Shown one piece after another: positions 6,757-14,729 of a DNA stretch of 29,940 bases. Source of the DNA: Oscillospiraceae bacterium (GTDB lineage: Bacteria; Bacillota; Clostridia; Oscillospirales; Oscillospiraceae); the NCBI GenBank assembly GCA_012513005.1, contig JAAZCZ010000107.1:1-29940 (forward strand). The letters run 5' to 3'. Positions within the stretch are counted from its first letter, which is position 1. Each line of letters begins with the position of its first letter. The translations under genes were made by a program, and so were the position numbers. A model generated the notes under the pieces. That model had not been told where the DNA came from. It searched no databases and saw only the letters and a program-made list of their open reading frames with translations.

Positions 6757-7728
6757 ATGAACGAAAGAGCAGAGCTTAGTGTTAACGGTAAAAGTTCATA
6801 TAAAGGTGCATTTATGCTTCTTTTTGCCGCATTTATCTGGGGCATTTCCTTTGTTGCCCAGAGTGTGGGCATGCAGAGCATTGAGGCTTTTACATTCAGC
6901 GGAATAAGAACCTTAATGGGTGCTATGACGCTTGTACCTTTTTTAGTTTTTTCGGACAGAGCTAAAATGCAGAAAATGAGGGAAGCAGAAAAAGCCGAGA
7001 AAAAGCTCTCTGACAAAAAAGCTCTGCGCTACGGATTTTTCTTAGGGCTAATTATGTGCATAGCCAGTAACCTGCAGCAGTTTGCATTTATATATTCAAG
7101 CCCGGGCAAAATAGCCTTTATCACCTCGCTATATATGTTTTTTGTGCCGCTGATCGGGATTTTCTTAGGCAAAAAAACACCTGTAATCACTTGGATTTGT
7201 GCTGTATTCGCTTTTGTCGGGCTATATTTTCTCTGCATTGACCCAAGCTTAGCCGGAAGTATAAACAAGGGAGACTTGCTCACTGCAGCCTGCGCCGTTT
7301 TCTTTGCTTTTCATATAATATTTATTGAAAAATATGCCCCCGAGGTCTGCGGGATTAGGCTCTCTATGATACAGTTTGCAGTTTCGGGCTTTATATCCTG
7401 CATCTTAATGCTTATATTTGAAACGCCTAGGCTAAGCTCAATCATGACCGCCTTGCCGTCGCTTTTATACTCAGGTGTATTAAGCTGCGGTCTTGCATAC
7501 ACGCTGCAGGTTTTGGGGCAAAGGCACACTGAGGCAACTGTTGCATCGCTGCTGCTTAGCACTGAGTCTGTTTTTGCTGTTTTAGCTTCCGCTCTGCTTT
7601 TGGGCGAAATTATGAAAAGCCGCGAGATTTTAGGCTGTGTCATAATGTTTGCAGCTATAATAATTTCTCAGCTGTCTGAAAAAATAACACAAAAAGTATC
7701 GAGGCTAAGTAGCCCTGCAATAAAATAG
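6757..7728 (+). CDS. DMT-superfamily transporter, EamA domain
   Basis: Inner-membrane exporter of small metabolites (drug/metabolite transporter superfamily); the substrate cannot be told from sequence. The 323-aa protein has two EamA repeats giving about ten membrane helices. The first begins GAFMLLFAAFIWGISFVAQS and the second follows GDLLTAACAVFFAFHIIFIEKYAP. LSTESVFAVLASALLLGE near the C-terminus is the usual EamA ending. A charged cytoplasmic loop (about residues 68-90) is rich in Lys and Glu. TGAGGT lies 8 bases before the ATG. It has its own promoter and a leader with a terminator-like hairpin, so expression may depend on attenuation. Confidence 0.9.
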   Translation: MNERAELSVNGKSSYKGAFMLLFAAFIWGISFVAQSVGMQSIEAFTFSGIRTLMGAMTLVPFLVFSDRAKMQKMREAEKAEKKLSDKKALRYGFFLGLIMCIASNLQQFAFIYSSPGKIAFITSLYMFFVPLIGIFLGKKTPVITWICAVFAFVGLYFLCIDPSLAGSINKGDLLTAACAVFFAFHIIFIEKYAPEVCGIRLSMIQFAVSGFISCILMLIFETPRLSSIMTALPSLLYSGVLSCGLAYTLQVLGQRHTEATVASLLLSTESVFAVLASALLLGEIMKSREILGCVIMFAAIIISQLSEKITQKVSRLSSPAIK

Positions 7729-7750
7729 TCAGATATTAATTACATAAGAA

Positions 7751-7797
7751 ATCCGCAGAGCCTAGGTGTTAAAAGGCTCTGCGGATAATTTTATTTC
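7751..7797 (+). terminator. Terminator between convergent genes
   Basis: A 13-bp perfect stem (7751-7763 with 7774-7786) followed on the plus strand by AATTTTATTTCTT. It ends the DMT exporter transcript. The minus-strand ABC gene ends at 7812, so the hairpin may serve both directions. Confidence 0.85.
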
Positions 7798-7811
7798 TTA
7801 TATTAATTTCG

Positions 7812-10748
7812 CTATTTCATTGCAGTTGTGGGAGATACCCTAAGTGCCGACTTCGTGCCCATCAGACCTGCTACGAATGTCATTGCCACGGTTCCTAAGG
7901 CTACTGCGAGCCAGAAATAATACGGAAGATGTGCCCTTAGCACACTGCTTGAGGTCAGGCTTACAAAGAGCTTATTCAGAGGCAGTGTTACCACATAAGC
8001 AAGCCCCACGCCTATCAGCCCGCCGATTATTCCGACTATAACGCTCTCGGCTCCCGTTATGCTCTTGACATCTGTTTTTGATGCGCCCCTGAGTCGCATG
8101 ATAGCGACCTCCTGCTGATATATCGGAACTGTTCTGCTTATTATTAGCAGGAGCAGGAGTATTGTGAGCACGGTGAACACTGTGCTGAGTATTCGAAGCG
8201 CAGATATTATTGATGAAGCAGCCGGAGTTATAGGCTTTGTTATGTCGTTATAAAACACCTCGGGAGCTGTGCCGCGGTTCTCGTTGTATCTATCTATTAT
8301 CTTTGTTATTTCCATTTTATCCGGGAAGGTTGCGGCATAGATTGTAAGACCCTTTGGCTTTTCCTTGTCTATATAGCCGAGTGACGCAAGTCTCTCTTCG
8401 TATGTAGTTTTTGAGCTTGTGGGCGGCAGGAATTTTTCGCGGATTATGCGCAGCTGAAACTCCGAAAGCTCCAGTTTATCTAATTTACCTGCAAGCTCCT
8501 CAACAGACAAACTGGCTAGCTCAGCTCTGACTGTGTCGGAAAACTTTTGGATTTCATGCTGCTCCAGAGTATAAAGAGCGTACTCATAGAGCACATCCTT
8601 GTCGAGCGTATCGAGATAGAGCTTAGCTAATTTGGGCTCTATGTCCATTTCCTTGGAGTAGTTAGGCAGCAGCGCTTCTTCTATCTGGTCTCTTGTGAAG
8701 CCGTCTACCGTCTTTTTAGCCAGCAGCTTTGCCTGACCCTCCGGCATTTCGCTCATTAAAGCTGTGTAGATTGCAGCCTTCTCAGTTGCGGGCAATGCTG
8801 CTAGGTACTTGTTTACTCTCTCAAGGGCAGCAGCCTCATCCTCCTCCTGCGCCTCGCCTACCTGGAAGGGCAGGTTAGACAGCACATCTTTTTTGCTGTC
8901 GGCAAGCTGAGCCTTGATTGCTTCTGTCTCAGTGCTTCTGTTTGTTAGATGATCCATGAGTGCTACAGTGTAGCCAAATGAGCCGTTTACCGGGTTTACT
9001 ATTGCATCCTGCTTTGCTCTAGCTATGCCGGATATTTTTATCGTCACACCGAGCTTATCGGAATTATATATAAATTCTCTGCCTGCCTTAGTGTCGGACA
9101 TGTCTTTATATATGCCCGTGCCGGCTTCATATGTGTAGTTTTCCGAGGTGAGAATAAGCTTTAAGCTGCAATCGCAGATTTCCTTGTAGCTCCAGTTTTT
9201 TGCTGTCGGGATTGCGTTTTTGTTCTCTATTGCATTTTTGAGGTTGCTCATGAGCTCAGCTTCGGAAACAAGTCCGAGTCCGTAGAGTGCTATGTTTGAA
9301 ATCTCATTGTCCTTATCCACAAAGAGAACAACCTCATCGTGCTTTGTCGGCCAGCTGCCGTAGAGCAGGTCGTATTGATTTTTTATAGTGTCGCTCACAA
9401 GCTGGTTTTTACCGGGCATTAGACCTGTGCCCAAGTCGAAGTTGGAGAACTTGTGTTCCTTGCTCGAAAAAAATCTGCTGTAGCTGTTTCCGTAGAGTCT
9501 TGTCATCAGGCTTTGCAGCATTGATGTGATTTCTATTTTGACTACCTGACCGTCCTTTGTTTTTGAGTATAGGGCAAAGCTGGGGTTGTACATCTTGAAG
9601 GATGCGCTCTCGTAGTCCCTTATTTTGCAGTCGGAGCTGTCGTAAAAACTGATAAACTCCGAAATATCCCCGCCCTTAGGAGTTACATTTGCCAAGTTTT
9701 TCATTAGATCGCCGAGCATAAAGTGCGAGTAAACCGCATCTCTGCCGTGAACACTCTCTGTTTTCTTTGTCTTTTTAACAGCTTCAATGCTGTCTACAAG
9801 TGAAGTCGTGTCAGGCTCATCTGCCCCCACCCTAATCGGGTATCGGGAGATGCTGTATTCCTGCACCCTGCCTGTGAAGTCTGTTATTCCGTTTCGAAGC
9901 GAGAGCATCAGAGCAAAGCACAAAACTCCGCCTGCCAAAACCGCAATTCTCGGTATGACTCCCTTAAGACTGCCGAAGAGACTGCGAAACGCAAAGGCAA
10001 AGGCAGCGCCCAAAGGCATTTCGGCTCTTGGCGGCGCTGAGTGCAAAGCTTCCTCGGGCCAGCTTCCGGGTTTTTCGGGCTTTGAGTCAAAGCTGACCTT
10101 TCCGTCTTCCATTGATATAATTCTGTCGGCATATTTTTTGGTAAGTTTGGAGAGGTTTGCAGTCATTACTACAAGTCTCTTTGATGACATGTCCGAAAGT
10201 CGCTCTAAAACCTTTTCGGCAGCTAAGTCATCTAAGGAAGCCAGTGGGTTATCAATAAGCATCAGCCCAGGCTCGTTTACCAAGGCAGCTGCTATTGCTG
10301 CAAGCTCTCGCTCCGCTGCCGATATTTTGTCCGGCAGCAGATATGCTGTTTTTTCAATCCCCGCATCCTCAAGAGCCGCCAAGGCTCTTTTTCTGCGCTC
10401 GTCTCTCTCAACTCCCGAGATTGCCAGAGCAAACTCAACATTAGATACAACAGTGAGGTGCGACATGAGCTTGCCCTCTCCGTGAGCATAGCCGACAGAT
10501 GCACAGCGAAGGTACGAAAACTCCCTGTCGCTGTATTTCTGTGTGCTCTTGCCGTAGAAGAGAAATTCTCCCTTGCTGGGCTTATCCAAGCCTGCAAGTA
10601 AGTTAAGAAGAGTCGATTTACCGCTGCCCGAGGCACCGGTAATAAGAACTAAACCGGTTTCCGGAAAGCTTAGGTTAATATCTTCTAAAATATATTCTTC
10701 GCTGTCTTTACCGGGAGCATTCTTATAAATATTTACTAAATCTATCAT
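7812..10748 (-). CDS. ABC ATPase-FtsX permease fusion with degenerate ATPase motifs
   Basis: 978 residues. Residues 1-225 are an ABC ATPase domain of MacB/LolD type; about 245-978 is an FtsX-like permease. Walker A is intact (GASGSGKST, 38-46). The other catalytic positions are changed: the Q-loop Gln is Gly (about 90), LSGGE is ISAAE (142-146), the Glu after the Walker B Asp is Asn (LMLIDN, 162-167), and the H-loop His is Ala (MTAN, 197). One helix (about 266-284) precedes an extracytoplasmic region of roughly 550 residues, and three helices (about 845-872, 895-920, 945-965) close the protein, the normal FtsX topology. The frame is unbroken, arguing against a pseudogene. It may bind but not hydrolyse ATP, acting as a mechanical or signalling protein. 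GGGGGA precedes the ATG, with a hairpin (10769-10785) upstream. It is last in the group with ridA. Confidence 0.88.
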   Translation of the reverse strand: MIDLVNIYKNAPGKDSEEYILEDINLSFPETGLVLITGASGSGKSTLLNLLAGLDKPSKGEFLFYGKSTQKYSDREFSYLRCASVGYAHGEGKLMSHLTVVSNVEFALAISGVERDERRKRALAALEDAGIEKTAYLLPDKISAAERELAAIAAALVNEPGLMLIDNPLASLDDLAAEKVLERLSDMSSKRLVVMTANLSKLTKKYADRIISMEDGKVSFDSKPEKPGSWPEEALHSAPPRAEMPLGAAFAFAFRSLFGSLKGVIPRIAVLAGGVLCFALMLSLRNGITDFTGRVQEYSISRYPIRVGADEPDTTSLVDSIEAVKKTKKTESVHGRDAVYSHFMLGDLMKNLANVTPKGGDISEFISFYDSSDCKIRDYESASFKMYNPSFALYSKTKDGQVVKIEITSMLQSLMTRLYGNSYSRFFSSKEHKFSNFDLGTGLMPGKNQLVSDTIKNQYDLLYGSWPTKHDEVVLFVDKDNEISNIALYGLGLVSEAELMSNLKNAIENKNAIPTAKNWSYKEICDCSLKLILTSENYTYEAGTGIYKDMSDTKAGREFIYNSDKLGVTIKISGIARAKQDAIVNPVNGSFGYTVALMDHLTNRSTETEAIKAQLADSKKDVLSNLPFQVGEAQEEDEAAALERVNKYLAALPATEKAAIYTALMSEMPEGQAKLLAKKTVDGFTRDQIEEALLPNYSKEMDIEPKLAKLYLDTLDKDVLYEYALYTLEQHEIQKFSDTVRAELASLSVEELAGKLDKLELSEFQLRIIREKFLPPTSSKTTYEERLASLGYIDKEKPKGLTIYAATFPDKMEITKIIDRYNENRGTAPEVFYNDITKPITPAASSIISALRILSTVFTVLTILLLLLIISRTVPIYQQEVAIMRLRGASKTDVKSITGAESVIVGIIGGLIGVGLAYVVTLPLNKLFVSLTSSSVLRAHLPYYFWLAVALGTVAMTFVAGLMGTKSALRVSPTTAMK

Positions 10749-10768
10749 CCGCTACTATCCCCCAAACC

Positions 10769-10785
10769 CCGTGCAAAAAGCACGG
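10769..10785 (-). promoter_or_regulatory. Small hairpin just before the ABC-FtsX ribosome site
   Basis: A perfect 6-bp stem CCGTGC/GCACGG with a 5-base loop, ending a few bases before the GGGGGA ribosome site of the ABC-FtsX gene. There is no U run, so it is not a terminator. It could stabilise the mRNA or tune translation relative to ridA. Confidence 0.35.
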
Positions 10786-10804
10786 CACTGCAATTTCACC
10801 GGTA

Positions 10805-11176
10805 CTAAAGCTCTGCTATAACCTCAACCTCGCAGAGAACTGACTTGGGCAGAGTTTTAACTGCAACACAGGATCTTGCCGGTTTGCCCGTGAAGTACTT
10901 TGCATATACCTCGTTAAAAGCTGCAAAATCGTTCATATCCGCAAGGAAGCAGAGTGTTTTGACCGCCTTTTCAAAGCCCGTATTGCATGCAGACAGCACA
11001 GCTTTTAGGTTCTGCATAACCTGCTCTGCCTGCTCTGTCACATTCTCCCCGACGACGGCTCCGGTCTTGGGGCAAAGCGCCACCTGCCCGGATGTGAAAA
11101 CAAGATTGCCTGAAATAACTGCCTGAGAATATGGTCCGACAGCAGCAGGAGCATCTGTTGTGTTAATTATCTGCAT
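10805..11176 (-). CDS. RidA family protein (reactive intermediate deaminase)
   Basis: Cytosolic trimeric enzyme that hydrolyses reactive enamine/imine intermediates released by PLP enzymes, protecting them from damage. At 123 aa it has the standard size. Family motifs are AAVGPYSQAV (11-20), FTSGQVAL (27-34), TEQAEQVMQNLKAVL (47-61) and the C-terminal GKPARSCVAVKTLP, with the substrate-binding Arg at 101, then CEVEVIA. GGGGGAA lies before the ATG. It sits 57 bases after the LOG gene and 56 bases before the ABC-FtsX gene on the same strand. The intervening DNA shows no good terminator, so co-transcription is plausible. Confidence 0.95.
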   Translation of the reverse strand: MQIINTTDAPAAVGPYSQAVISGNLVFTSGQVALCPKTGAVVGENVTEQAEQVMQNLKAVLSACNTGFEKAVKTLCFLADMNDFAAFNEVYAKYFTGKPARSCVAVKTLPKSVLCEVEVIAEL

Positions 11177-11233
11177 TGTGTGTTCCCCCGTTTTTATTTT
11201 TTATTATTATCTGCTTAAATATTTAATGCGGCG

Positions 11234-11809
11234 TTAGAAAATCTTTGTTTTCCAAAGCTCCTGTATTTCGTCCTTGTATGACTCTATATAGTAAATAAGC
11301 TCCGATGCATCTGTGAAAATCTGATACAGCTTACAAACCTCCTTTGGTGTGAAGCTAAGGTCAACAGAGTGCTTTATCATCGAATCCAGCTCGGCATAGT
11401 AGCCGTTAATGTCTAATATTGCCATAGCCTTGCCGTGCCTGCCGAGAGATTTGAGTGTGAGAGTTTCAAAAAACTCCTCAAATGTGCCGATTCCTCCGGG
11501 CAAGGTAATGAAGGCATCTGAAATATCCTCCATATACTTTTTGCGCTCACTCATAGTTTCTGTGAACACCATCTCAGTGCAGCTTTCAAAAAGAATCCCC
11601 GGCTCAGCAAAAAACTTAGGGGCAACACCTATCATTTTGCCGTTTTTCCTATGCACACCGCGGGCGGCAGCGCCCATAAGCCCGCTTGTGCCGCCGCCGA
11701 ACACCATAGTATGACCCCGCTCGGCTAACACTTCGCCCAGCGCCTCGGCTTTTTCGTAATAGATGCTATTAAGCTCGCGGCTCGATGCACCGTACACACA
11801 GATTTTCAT
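11234..11809 (-). CDS. LOG family protein (TIGR00730 type)
   Basis: Rossmann-fold family whose plant members are cytokinin-activating nucleoside 5'-monophosphate phosphoribohydrolases. Bacterial members hydrolyse AMP and other nucleotides to a base and ribose 5-phosphate. Both hallmark motifs are present: FGGGTSGLMGAAARG (about residues 37-51) and PGGIGTFEEFFE (about 104-115). Length (191 aa) is typical. Its ATG overlaps the stop codon of the sn-glycerol-1-phosphate dehydrogenase gene (TAATG at 11807-11811), so the two are translationally coupled. The true substrate in this organism is not evident. Confidence 0.93.
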   Translation of the reverse strand: MKICVYGASSRELNSIYYEKAEALGEVLAERGHTMVFGGGTSGLMGAAARGVHRKNGKMIGVAPKFFAEPGILFESCTEMVFTETMSERKKYMEDISDAFITLPGGIGTFEEFFETLTLKSLGRHGKAMAILDINGYYAELDSMIKHSVDLSFTPKEVCKLYQIFTDASELIYYIESYKDEIQELWKTKIF

Positions 11810-13053
11810 TATACCTGGCTCCCGAAATCAAGCACTCTTAGCATACGCACTAAGGTCAGCCTGTTTCTGATTGCGGCAGATATAGGCAGCACCTCGTCTT
11901 TTAGAGCTTCGTCAATTCCGAGCTCGGAGAGCTTTGTCTTGGCGCCAATGTCTAAAAACAGTGACAAAAGCTCCTCGTATGCGGGAAGAGCGTTTATCAT
12001 TTTGCAGATTTCATCCCAGTTATCTGTTATATTCTTACTGCTGAATGTTGCTAAAATATCGTTTTCGTTTTCTTTAATAATCCCCGGTGCTAAGTCTGCA
12101 AATTTTTCACTTATCCACTCCGCTGACAGCGGCTCAAAAGGCAGGGGCTTCGGGGTCATTTTTGCCAGTTTTTGGTAGTTTTCCAAGCAGAGCAAGGTGC
12201 CGACTCCCACACACTCGCCGTGTATGCCGTTTGCATTCTCGAAACGTGGCGGCTTCATCTCTACTAAGTGTGCAATAAGGTGCTCAGCTCCCGATGCCGC
12301 TCTTGAATTTCTGAGCATTTGCATAGTTAGCCCGGATATCATCTGTGCCATTGTCATGGCTTCAAAATCCGGTTTTTCTCCGCGGCGTATGCCCTCGGCG
12401 CAGGCTGTCATCATATCTAGTGCCTCTCTTGCCATGCCTGCCACCTTTTCGCAGTAATACTCTCCGCTCACAAGCTCGGCTATTTTCCAGTCTAAAAGGG
12501 ATATATGCTTAGATAAAATATCAGCTACTCCGCTGATGTTGAGCCACATGGGCGCTCCTGAAATTATGTCGAGATCGGCGACAACAAGCACCGGTGCTTC
12601 CATCGGCACTGATTTTTTGACCCCGTCTATAACAACGGAGCAAATATTGGCTGTGTAGCCGTCTGATGAGGCAAGTGTCGGAATTGCTGCAAAGGGTATG
12701 CCCATTGTGTGAGCGTTATATCGGGCAAAATCCATTAAAGTGCCGCTGCCCACAGTGACTAAAACCTCAGCGCCTTCAAGCTGCGGCAGAATAGACTCTA
12801 TCATGGTTTTTTCAGAATGCAGACCCTCGGCTTTTAGTACTATTTCAATATCTGCCGGAACGTGTATCATTGTCGGCAGATTATATGTGTTTGTGTCGTA
12901 AATAACGGCTCTTTTGCCGCTAAGCCCGACCTCATCCATGTATTTATCGAAGTTTGCAAGGCAGCCGTGCTCGACGACCACCATCTTTGTCCAAAGGGGA
13001 TGTTCCCTACCGCAGGCGCATGCGCCCTCGTATTGTTCGGAATACAGTATCAT
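11809..13053 (-). CDS. sn-glycerol-1-phosphate dehydrogenase (AraM/EgsA family)
   Basis: NAD(P)H-dependent reduction of dihydroxyacetone phosphate to sn-glycerol 1-phosphate, the archaeal-type lipid backbone enantiomer. In Bacillus, AraM supplies it to PcrB for heptaprenylglyceryl phosphate. The 414-aa protein has the nucleotide-binding VGSGTLMDFARY (101-112) and the family block IPTLASSDGYTANICSV (124-140). Likely metal ligands are Asp178 (ISGVADILSKH), His258 (GAEHLIAH) and His278 (NGIHGEC). The N-terminus carries a CACGREH motif. CGGAGG precedes the ATG. It is divergent from degV across a palindromic promoter region and coupled to the LOG gene. No pcrB is in the window, so the lipid end product is unknown. 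A more distant Fe-alcohol dehydrogenase is possible but less likely. Confidence 0.88.
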   Translation of the reverse strand: MILYSEQYEGACACGREHPLWTKMVVVEHGCLANFDKYMDEVGLSGKRAVIYDTNTYNLPTMIHVPADIEIVLKAEGLHSEKTMIESILPQLEGAEVLVTVGSGTLMDFARYNAHTMGIPFAAIPTLASSDGYTANICSVVIDGVKKSVPMEAPVLVVADLDIISGAPMWLNISGVADILSKHISLLDWKIAELVSGEYYCEKVAGMAREALDMMTACAEGIRRGEKPDFEAMTMAQMISGLTMQMLRNSRAASGAEHLIAHLVEMKPPRFENANGIHGECVGVGTLLCLENYQKLAKMTPKPLPFEPLSAEWISEKFADLAPGIIKENENDILATFSSKNITDNWDEICKMINALPAYEELLSLFLDIGAKTKLSELGIDEALKDEVLPISAAIRNRLTLVRMLRVLDFGSQV

Positions 13054-13094
13054 AATTGCCTCCGTTTTATCTCTTTTTTGTAAAACATTCTTTG

Positions 13095-13161
13095 TTGTAT
13101 TTTTGACAAAAGCTGATATACTATGTCTTATTAGTATATCATTGACACAGATACTTTACAA
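13095..13161. promoter_or_regulatory. Overlapping divergent promoters on a palindrome
   Basis: A perfect dyad TGATATACT (13114-13122) and AGTATATCA (13133-13141), 10 bases apart. Each arm reads as an extended -10 (TGATATACT) on its own strand. Minus strand: TTGTAA (13161-13156), 17 bases, TATACT (13138-13133), serving the dehydrogenase. Plus strand: TTGTAT (13095-13100), 16 bases, TATACT (13117-13122), serving degV. An alternative plus promoter is TTGACA (13103-13108) with TCTTAT (13126-13131). Confidence 0.55.
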
Positions 13162-13214
13162 AGAAAATTTATTCTATATTCAGCAAATTAAAAGCAAACG
13201 AAGGGTGGCTTAAA

Positions 13215-14090
13215 ATGACAATTAAAAACTATCAGATAACAACAGATTCCGGCTGCGACTTATCATTGGAGCACTGCCAAAAGCTAGATGTCGTGCCTTA
13301 CAAAATGCCCTATACAATGGACGGTGAGACCTTTATCGATACAATGGACGAAGAGGGCTTTATAAATTTCTATCGCATGATGCGAAATGGTGGCGTTGCC
13401 ACAACAAGCCAGATAAATCCCTTTGCATACCAGACCTTCTGGCGCAGCTTTGCAGAAAACGGCACTCCGGTTTTGCACATCAGCTTAGGCTCTGCCATAT
13501 CAGGCTCATATGCAAACTCCCTGCTTGCTATAGAGATGCTAAAAGAGGAGTTTCCCGACTGGGTTTGCCGTGTCGTTGACTCAAAAAATGCATCTGCCGG
13601 CTTCGGGCTGCTTGTTCTGCGCGCAGTTAAAAACCGTGATGACGGCATGGATATAGAGGAAAACGCCCTCGATTTGGACGGCGTTGCACATAATGTAAAC
13701 TCGATTTTCACTACTGCCGATTTGCAGTATTTATACAGAGGCGGAAGAGTGAGCAAGGTCGCTGCCGCCTTCGGCACGGCTTTAAACATTGTGCCTATCA
13801 TGCACCTAGACCATGCAGGCAGCTTGGAGGTTTGGCTCAAAGCCAGAGGCAAAAAGCTTGCCAAGGCAAGGATAATAAAGGAAATTTCTAATCTTGTTAC
13901 AGATGCCGAAAATCAGACACTTATCATCTCCGAGGCAGATGCCATAGACAAGGCAAAGGACTACGGCAAGGCGCTTGTGGAAGCCTGCGGTTTCCGTGAT
14001 GTGTTTTATACACACATAGGCCCCATAATAGGCGCGCACACAGGTCCCGGGCTGATTTCTATCTTCTTTGTGGGAAAAGAGCGCGTGTAA
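13215..14090 (+). CDS. DegV family protein (fatty-acid-binding, FakB-like)
   Basis: DegV proteins bind a fatty acid. FakB members present it to the kinase FakA, which makes acyl phosphate for phospholipid synthesis. The N-terminal YQITTDSGCDLS is the classic DegV opening. TTSQINPFAYQTFW (about 56-70), the lipid-loop region HISLGSAISGSYANSLLA, and YRGGRVSKVAAAFGTALNIVPIM in the C-terminal domain also fit. Length (291 aa) is normal. GAAGGGTGG lies 6 bases before the ATG. It is divergent from the lipid-backbone dehydrogenase, suggesting a shared lipid-metabolism role. No fakA is in the window. A terminator follows immediately. Confidence 0.94.
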   Translation: MTIKNYQITTDSGCDLSLEHCQKLDVVPYKMPYTMDGETFIDTMDEEGFINFYRMMRNGGVATTSQINPFAYQTFWRSFAENGTPVLHISLGSAISGSYANSLLAIEMLKEEFPDWVCRVVDSKNASAGFGLLVLRAVKNRDDGMDIEENALDLDGVAHNVNSIFTTADLQYLYRGGRVSKVAAAFGTALNIVPIMHLDHAGSLEVWLKARGKKLAKARIIKEISNLVTDAENQTLIISEADAIDKAKDYGKALVEACGFRDVFYTHIGPIIGAHTGPGLISIFFVGKERV

Positions 14091-14108
14091 TTACTTTTTA
14101 AATAGCAG

Positions 14109-14140
14109 AAGGTTGCAGTTTTTTACTGCAACCTTTTTTG
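14109..14140 (+). terminator. Rho-independent terminator after degV
   Basis: An 11-bp perfect stem (14109-14119 with 14125-14135) and a 5-base T loop, followed by TTTTT. It is also close to the end of the convergent HAD gene at 14156. Confidence 0.92.
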
Positions 14141-14155
14141 TTTTTATTGCTGTAT

Positions 14156-14725
14156 TTAGTTAGCAGGCCAGGGGGTAATTTCGCTGCCGCTGACTAAAAA
14201 TGCCTTGTCGGATAATTCGGCAAGAGGAGAATCAGACAGTGAGTCTGAATAAAATTCTGAAATATCTGTGCCGGGATACTCAGCATTTAGTCTTATTACC
14301 TTCTGTGCCCCGTAGCAGTTTTCGCCCGTTGTTTTGCCTGTTTTGCTGTTAACGAGAGAAGCTATAAGCCTGACATTGAGCTTTTCTGCAACCGGTCTTA
14401 AAAGAAAATCGGGCGAGGCGCTTATTATAATATCATCTGCTTTTTTGCTGTTTATATACCAAAGGTTTATATCCCCGAAGCTCTGTTCCCAAAATAGCTT
14501 TACCTCGCTATTTATATCGGGAACATTTTTTAAAAATCCGTAGACTATTTCCTTTGCCCTTGTCTTGCTTATAATTTTTATCGCATATATGCCTAGTGCT
14601 AAAGCGCGGGGAGCTAAAGAAAAAATAAGGCTCGGCTTTCGCCTTAATAAAAATCGAATAAACTGCTGAGTGCTGTCGTAGGGAATTATTGTTTTGTCAA
14701 AGTCATAGACATTCACCTTGTTCAT
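14156..14725 (-). CDS. HAD-superfamily phosphatase, subclass IB
   Basis: Haloacid-dehalogenase fold phosphatase; the substrate is unknown. All four motifs are visible: motif I DFDKT (residues 8-12, nucleophile Asp8), motif II SASP (102-105), the motif III Lys in GAQK (142), and motif IV YSDSLSDSP with Asp161 and Asp165. The helical cap between motifs I and II fits the SerB/IB type, which often act on phosphoserine-like or lipid phosphates. At 189 aa it is compact. GGGAGC lies 7 bases before the ATG, which is 4 bases beyond the YdcF-family stop. It is the last gene of the yihY operon. Confidence 0.88.
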   Translation of the reverse strand: MNKVNVYDFDKTIIPYDSTQQFIRFLLRRKPSLIFSLAPRALALGIYAIKIISKTRAKEIVYGFLKNVPDINSEVKLFWEQSFGDINLWYINSKKADDIIISASPDFLLRPVAEKLNVRLIASLVNSKTGKTTGENCYGAQKVIRLNAEYPGTDISEFYSDSLSDSPLAELSDKAFLVSGSEITPWPAN

Positions 14726-14729
14726 GCTG

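Noticed and set aside
9787..10485. 232-codon plus-strand open frame
   Set aside because: It lies wholly antisense to the ABC-FtsX gene, whose protein sequence is clearly recognisable. It has no family features and is Ser/Ala-rich, as expected of a shadow frame.
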